Positions 60,034 to 64,000 of a stretch of 64,000 nt of DNA are shown here, piece after piece (position 1 is the stretch's first letter; the number at the start of each line of letters is the position of its first letter). Origin of the DNA: Desmonostoc muscorum LEGE 12446. Its GTDB lineage: Bacteria > Cyanobacteriota > Cyanobacteriia > Cyanobacteriales > Nostocaceae. Under the pieces are notes generated by a model. The model saw only the letters and a list, made by a program, of their open reading frames with translations. It was not told the origin of the DNA and made no database searches. A program made the translations under genes and the position numbers. Location of the stretch: the NCBI RefSeq assembly GCF_015207005.2, contig NZ_JADEXS020000001.1:5789001-5853000 (forward strand), given 5' to 3'.

Positions 60034-61311
60034 CTACTCGGACTGAATCGGGTTATCTCTGGGATTAACTAACCTCAGTAGCTTTTGCTTAATTTGAGCG
60101 TCGAATACTTCCCATTTCATTTTTGCATAGGCGGAATTTTCATTACTGCCAGATAAGAAACCCATCGGAATTTCAAAGCCGCCTGCGCTTGTCCTTCCAC
60201 CACCAAAAAAGCGCCCTGTGCTATCTTGACCAAAGGCTTCTTTGATGAATTCATCGGGGTCAAGGGTGAGTTTGGTGGTTCTCAAGGAACCGATGACTAT
60301 TTCTAATTCTTCGTCTTCATCGTGAACAATGCCATAAACTACCGCAGTATGGACGTTTTCTTCAGTGACGAGAAAATCAGCTGCTTGGGGGATGGCGTCG
60401 CGGTCATCGTAGCGCAGGTAACCAACACCAGCAATGGAAAAGTTATTTTGAACGATGCGGTTTTTGAGCGATCGCTCGATCACATCCATCACCCGCTTGG
60501 AACGATTCGCCTGTAAAATGGCATTCAGCAGTTGCGCGTCATAAAATCGGCTTAAATATGCAGCTGCCATGAAATCTTCTTCTTGGGCTTGCATCAGCCG
60601 ATTTGTATCCGATCGCAAGCCATGCATCAAGGCAGTAGCACATTTAACGTGTTGATTGATACTGCTATCTAATGCTAGTAATCCCGCTTGCAGATACTGT
60701 GTAAAAATGGTCGCCGTCGCTCGCACATAAGGACGAACATCCATAAACTCGGATTCGAGTTCACCTTGCAAACTGTGATGGTCAATCAACGCAACTAACG
60801 GAATTCCAGCCTGTTGAACAGCTGATAATAGCTGAGAAGTGGTTCCTTGGTTATCAATTAATACAAAACCTTGATAACACGACAAATCTTTGGTTTTTAA
60901 GGTTTGCTGCGTCCAGCGTTGGATAGGTAAATTAGTGAGTCTAACCAAGGCAATATTTTCTTGGTGACTCAAAGCGCCAGCATAAATTATTTCAGATTTG
61001 ATATCGTATTGCTGGGCAATTAATTGATAAGCCCAGGCACAAGAAAGAGCGTCTGGGTCAGGAAAATCTTGCAAAATTATCAGTTGGCGATCGTGTCGGT
61101 GCGCTAGCAGAGTTTTTTGCAGTTCTTCTGACTTTTGTTGTGTCAGAGAATTACTGCGCGGACTAAGATAGATAGCCCCTTCACTTAGGGATGGTTGTAA
61201 TGATGGACTTTTAAGTGCAACTTCCACTGGGTCTATTTCAGCTTCCTCTGGGCTTGGCTCTGTGGTCAATGACAAACTCTCAAACTGATTAACGGGAGAA
61301 TTTAAGTACAT
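60034..61311 (-). CDS. DHH-family phosphoesterase (NrnA/PAP-phosphatase-like)
   Basis: Four hundred and twenty-five residues. After a 60-residue polar N-terminal extension, LQDFPDPDALSCAWAYQLIA and VLIDNQGT, then LVALIDHHSLQGELES (DHH motif), RGLRSDT and the DHHA1 end GRFFGGGRTSAGGFEIPMGFL. Bacterial members cleave nano-RNA, pAp or c-di-AMP-like nucleotides. The first D of the DxD motif is in DPDAL. The N-terminal extension is unusual for NrnA (about 320 residues). Confidence 0.85.
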   Translation of the reverse strand: MYLNSPVNQFESLSLTTEPSPEEAEIDPVEVALKSPSLQPSLSEGAIYLSPRSNSLTQQKSEELQKTLLAHRHDRQLIILQDFPDPDALSCAWAYQLIAQQYDIKSEIIYAGALSHQENIALVRLTNLPIQRWTQQTLKTKDLSCYQGFVLIDNQGTTSQLLSAVQQAGIPLVALIDHHSLQGELESEFMDVRPYVRATATIFTQYLQAGLLALDSSINQHVKCATALMHGLRSDTNRLMQAQEEDFMAAAYLSRFYDAQLLNAILQANRSKRVMDVIERSLKNRIVQNNFSIAGVGYLRYDDRDAIPQAADFLVTEENVHTAVVYGIVHDEDEELEIVIGSLRTTKLTLDPDEFIKEAFGQDSTGRFFGGGRTSAGGFEIPMGFLSGSNENSAYAKMKWEVFDAQIKQKLLRLVNPRDNPIQSE

Positions 61312-62190
61312 AGGGAACTTTTTTTCAAGTGTGAGGCTCCATTAATTCAGAAATACTACAATCAGCGATTCACTGAATTTAGCCACATTATTTTGATCTT
61401 CGCAAAAATATCAAGACATCGCACTATATATCTAAGTATATTTTTTGTCAGTAACATAGCTCAGCAATCAACTAAATTCCACTACAACGCATATAGGTAC
61501 TGGAAAAAAGGAAGTTTTGTACTGGCTTTCTCTGGCGGCGTAAACCTCTTTTAGTAGCTTTTTTGTTTTCTGTAATTTGAATTACAGGGATTTTTATTCA
61601 AAGTTGATGGTCGTCGTTTGAAATTTATCTTACTTAAGGTATACTTTCCATCTAATACTTTAGAGTTACTCTTTGATATTTAAAACAATCTTATGTTCAA
61701 TAGTCTCATTATTTTGATTATTGAGCAATTAATAATTATATCTTTAACCAATAGGGCATCTTTTGTATTTTGTGTAAAAGGGGCTGGGGAGTGGGGAATA
61801 GGCAGACGAAGAAGAGTTTTTCTAGGACTCAATACCCAACACCCCATCCCTCTAGTAATCTCAAGGTATGGTAGAAGACTCCGGTGAGTAAAGGTTCGCT
61901 AATAGCGCGGTCAGTTGAAAATTTAAATATTTTCCAACAACCCCTAGCTATTTGCGAATTTTATGAGGTATATTAGTAAGCTGTTGTCTTTTTTGCCTGG
62001 ATTTCATCAAACTGCTATGTCAGCTTCTGCCGAACAATGTCCCTCACAATCTGTGGACAAAGGTTATCTAACACACAATTTGTCAAAGCAAAATGTGTGC
62101 ATATCTGCTTTAGGCTTATTTAGAAGCCAAGCACAAAGGCAAAGGTGTGACTATTGCTGTATAATTCTCAGGCTACTAGGCTATGTCATA
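61312..62190. other. Long AT-rich spacer, no gene supported
   Basis: Eight hundred and eighty bases between two minus-strand genes. A CTGTAATTTGAATTACAGG palindrome (around 61570-61590), a GGCTTATTTAGAAGCC hairpin (about 62112-62127) and GGGGAGT remnants near 61790 are present. Open frames at 61693 and 61963 have no conserved content; the latter is antisense to the HNH gene. Confidence 0.5.
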
Positions 62191-62688
62191 TCAAAGTCCA
62201 ATAACATACTTTTGCCACTCTGTGTGCAGTCCACTTTTGAGGTGTTTGCTCACCTCGAAATAAAGGCTGCTATAAGGTTGGCGAGGAAGATGACGCAAAG
62301 GCATATGAGCTTCGTGGGGAGTGCGACTGCCTTTTTTAACATTGCAACGGACACAAGCTGTAACAATGTTCTCCCAGCTATCTCCCCCGCCGCGCGATCG
62401 CGGTATTACATGGTCTAAGGTCAACTCGTCCCCTGTGTAACCACAGTATTGACAGGCATGACCATCACGATGCAATATGTTTCGGCGAGTGAGAGGAATT
62501 TCTTTATAAGGAACGCGGACATAATGACGCAACCTGATCACGGTCGGCAGCGGAAAATCCGAATAAAGGAATTTACCGTTGTGTTCCACGCGTTCTGCTT
62601 TCCCCTTGATTAACAGAACCGCAGCGCGACGCCAACTCGTTATATTGAGAGGTTCGTAAGAGGCGTTTAAGACTAAAACCTTCCCCAT
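62191..62688 (-). CDS. HNH endonuclease
   Basis: One hundred and sixty-five residues. GHACQYCGY (Cys79, Cys82), LDHVIPRSRGGGDSWENIVTAC (Asp92-His93, Asn107) and CVRCN (Cys112, Cys115) give a four-Cys zinc HNH nuclease. VLVLNASYEPLNITSWRRAA is the usual start of a cyanobacterial single-copy chromosomal HNH family, probably involved in repair. The stop is a TAA near 62191. Confidence 0.92.
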   Translation of the reverse strand: MGKVLVLNASYEPLNITSWRRAAVLLIKGKAERVEHNGKFLYSDFPLPTVIRLRHYVRVPYKEIPLTRRNILHRDGHACQYCGYTGDELTLDHVIPRSRGGGDSWENIVTACVRCNVKKGSRTPHEAHMPLRHLPRQPYSSLYFEVSKHLKSGLHTEWQKYVIGL

Positions 62689-63005
62689 TGATCTGCGCTC
62701 AGGGTATTAGTTTTACATATATTAACACAAATATACCCTTCGAGGGAGATGATAAGAAATGATACTTCCGGGATAATTCGGAAATTAAGTTATGAGTTAG
62801 GAGTTAGGAGTTATGAGTTAAAATTCCTCACTCCTGACTTCTAACTCCTCACTCCTCACTCCTCACTCTTAACCTGGATTTCTCAAAATCTTGTATCAAT
62901 TCCAAGTCAGAGTTAAACTTCCTGTTTAATCTGATATCGCTTTTAGGAGCGTGTATAGATAGATAACTTGGAAGTTTAGCTTTGGTGTAATAGGAGTCAG
63001 TACAA
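62689..63005. other. Divergent spacer with STRR
   Basis: Three hundred and seventeen bases between the HNH gene and alr. GGAGTTA heptamers (62794-62820) face CTCCTCA heptamers (62825-62870), making a self-complementary block. The promoters of both genes presumably lie here. Confidence 0.6.
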
Positions 63006-64000
63006 ATGTTAAGTCGCAAGGAAATCCCCGGTGTAGTTTCTAATGAGCAGTGCGACACCTACGCGTGGTTTTCGCAACGAGCTTGGGTAGAAATTGATTT
63101 GGGGGCGTTGTCGTACAATGTACAGCGATTAGTGCAGTTTTTATCGCCGCGTACTAAATTGATGGCAGTGGTAAAAGCTGATGCCTATGGACATGGGGCG
63201 GTAACGGTGGCTCAAACTGCAATCCAATCGGGAGCTAGTTGGCTGGGAGTCGCTACAGTTCCAGAGGCGATTCAATTGCGAGAAGGCGGGATTCAAGCCC
63301 CGATTTTGATTTTAGGGGCGACTCATACATTAGAGCAGATTCATGCGATCGCTCAGTGGAATCTTCAGCCGACACTGTGCAGCCCGAAACAAGCCCTGGT
63401 ATTTTCCGATATCTTAGAATCCATGAACTATAGTTCTCCCATTCCCGTACACATCAAATTAGACACGGGAATGTCTAGGCTGGGAACTAATTGGCAACAA
63501 GCTGGTGAATTTGTGCAATTAGTGCAGCGGTTACCACATCTTTCTATTGCCAGTATTTATTCGCATTTGGCAACAGCAGATGATCCTGATACTACCGCAA
63601 TGGAAGAACAGCATAGACGATTTGAGGAAGCGATCGCCCAAATCAAAGCAATGGGAATTCAACCACCTTGCTTGCACTTGGCAAATTCAGCGGCGGCACT
63701 TACAGATCGAGCATTGCACTACGATATTGTGCGAGTAGGTTTAGCTGTTTACGGACTTTACCCAGCAACCCATTTAGAAAAGGCGATCGATCTCAAGCCC
63801 GTTTTGGAACTTAAAGCACGAGTTACCCAAGTCAAAACAATTGCCGCAGGAACAGCTGTCAGCTACGGCCATAAATTTATTGCCCCGCGTCAACTTCGCC
63901 TCGCCGTGGTGGGAATTGGCTACGCTGACGGTGTTCCTCGTAATCTTTCCAACAAAATGCAGGTGTTGATTCGGGGTCAGCGAGTGTCGCAAATCGGCAC
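63006..64000 (+). CDS. alr: Alanine racemase, 5' part (runs off window)
   Basis: Three hundred and thirty-one codons are visible from ATG 63006. The PLP lysine is Lys57 in LMAVVKADAYGHGA; HIKLDTGMSRLG, HLATADDPD and RVGLAVYGLYP follow, then VSYGHKFIAPRQLRLAVVGIGYADGVPR with the catalytic Tyr in GYADG. A 24-residue N-terminal extension (LSRKEIPGVVSNEQCDTYAW) precedes the usual start RAWVEIDLGAL. It supplies D-alanine for peptidoglycan. The C-terminal domain is cut by the window end. Confidence 0.96.
   Translation, partial: MLSRKEIPGVVSNEQCDTYAWFSQRAWVEIDLGALSYNVQRLVQFLSPRTKLMAVVKADAYGHGAVTVAQTAIQSGASWLGVATVPEAIQLREGGIQAPILILGATHTLEQIHAIAQWNLQPTLCSPKQALVFSDILESMNYSSPIPVHIKLDTGMSRLGTNWQQAGEFVQLVQRLPHLSIASIYSHLATADDPDTTAMEEQHRRFEEAIAQIKAMGIQPPCLHLANSAAALTDRALHYDIVRVGLAVYGLYPATHLEKAIDLKPVLELKARVTQVKTIAAGTAVSYGHKFIAPRQLRLAVVGIGYADGVPRNLSNKMQVLIRGQRVSQIG

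Noticed and set aside
61963..62418. 151-residue open frame
   Set aside because: Largely antisense to the HNH gene, whose catalytic motifs are intact.

Overview
The window is chromosomal DNA from a filamentous cyanobacterium, most likely of the Nostocales (Nostoc/Anabaena/Calothrix type). The evidence is: very frequent GCGATCGC (HIP1) octamers; many heptanucleotide short tandem repeats (GGGGAGT, GGAGTTA, GGGGACT types); an NDH-1 cluster of the plastoquinone type (ndhA-I-G-E) behind citrate synthase; a photosystem-repair type FtsH; and many cyanobacterial protein families (two-kinase pair, DUF29, TM0106-type nuclease, STAND/AAA NTPases). No phage, plasmid, CRISPR or rRNA genes are seen. One tRNA (Asp, GTC) is present.

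Layout. 1-9.4 kb is an accessory, NTPase-rich region. It holds the start of a minus-strand NACHT-type protein, an IS1-like relict, a TPR membrane protein that carries only the C-terminal part of an AAA-like module, a GDSL esterase with a PEP-CTERM tail, a secreted protein, and a pair of ATPase genes (an HTH-AAA protein, then a membrane ATPase with a ~135-residue Gly/Val/Ala/Phe repeat). A 12-unit, 21-bp tandem array follows. 9.4-17.6 kb has an ABC dipeptide-type permease, an HD phosphohydrolase and a two-gene RND efflux operon whose pump gene carries an in-frame repeat insertion, followed by a conserved hypothetical. 17.8-22.9 kb has nested palindromes, a second 21-bp array (16 units), a membrane HEAT-repeat NACHT/STAND NTPase with seven near-identical 105-bp repeats, a GC-rich secreted protein and a 40-residue membrane peptide.

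23-35 kb is mostly housekeeping and conserved unknowns: beta-CASP/MBL hydrolase, NIF3, YjbQ, glycosyltransferase, class V aminotransferase, HIT, TM0106 nuclease and a phytase-like esterase. 35.7-43.8 kb has two tandem soluble Ser/Thr kinases sharing an unnamed C-terminal domain, tRNA-Asp, gltX, a secreted protein, a small ORF and ftsH with a textbook terminator. 43.9-51.5 kb has a phosphotransferase, a secreted protein, a membrane protein, two tandem GT39-type membrane proteins and a GNAT-type acyltransferase. 52.2-58.2 kb is a co-oriented metabolic block: sixA, gltA, ndhA-I-G-E, nadK. 58.4-59.1 kb holds toxin-antitoxin remnants, with an in-frame stop in the toxin and a repeat inserted in a second antitoxin. 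DUF29, DHH phosphoesterase, HNH nuclease and the 5' part of alr follow.

The main theme beyond single genes is repeat DNA that touches coding sequence. Short repeats supply stop codons (HD protein, gltX, the 870-residue ATPase), insert in frame in an RND pump and in an antitoxin, and form four 28-bp perfect palindromes whose centres differ yet stay self-complementary. All annotation is by reading alone; no database search was possible.
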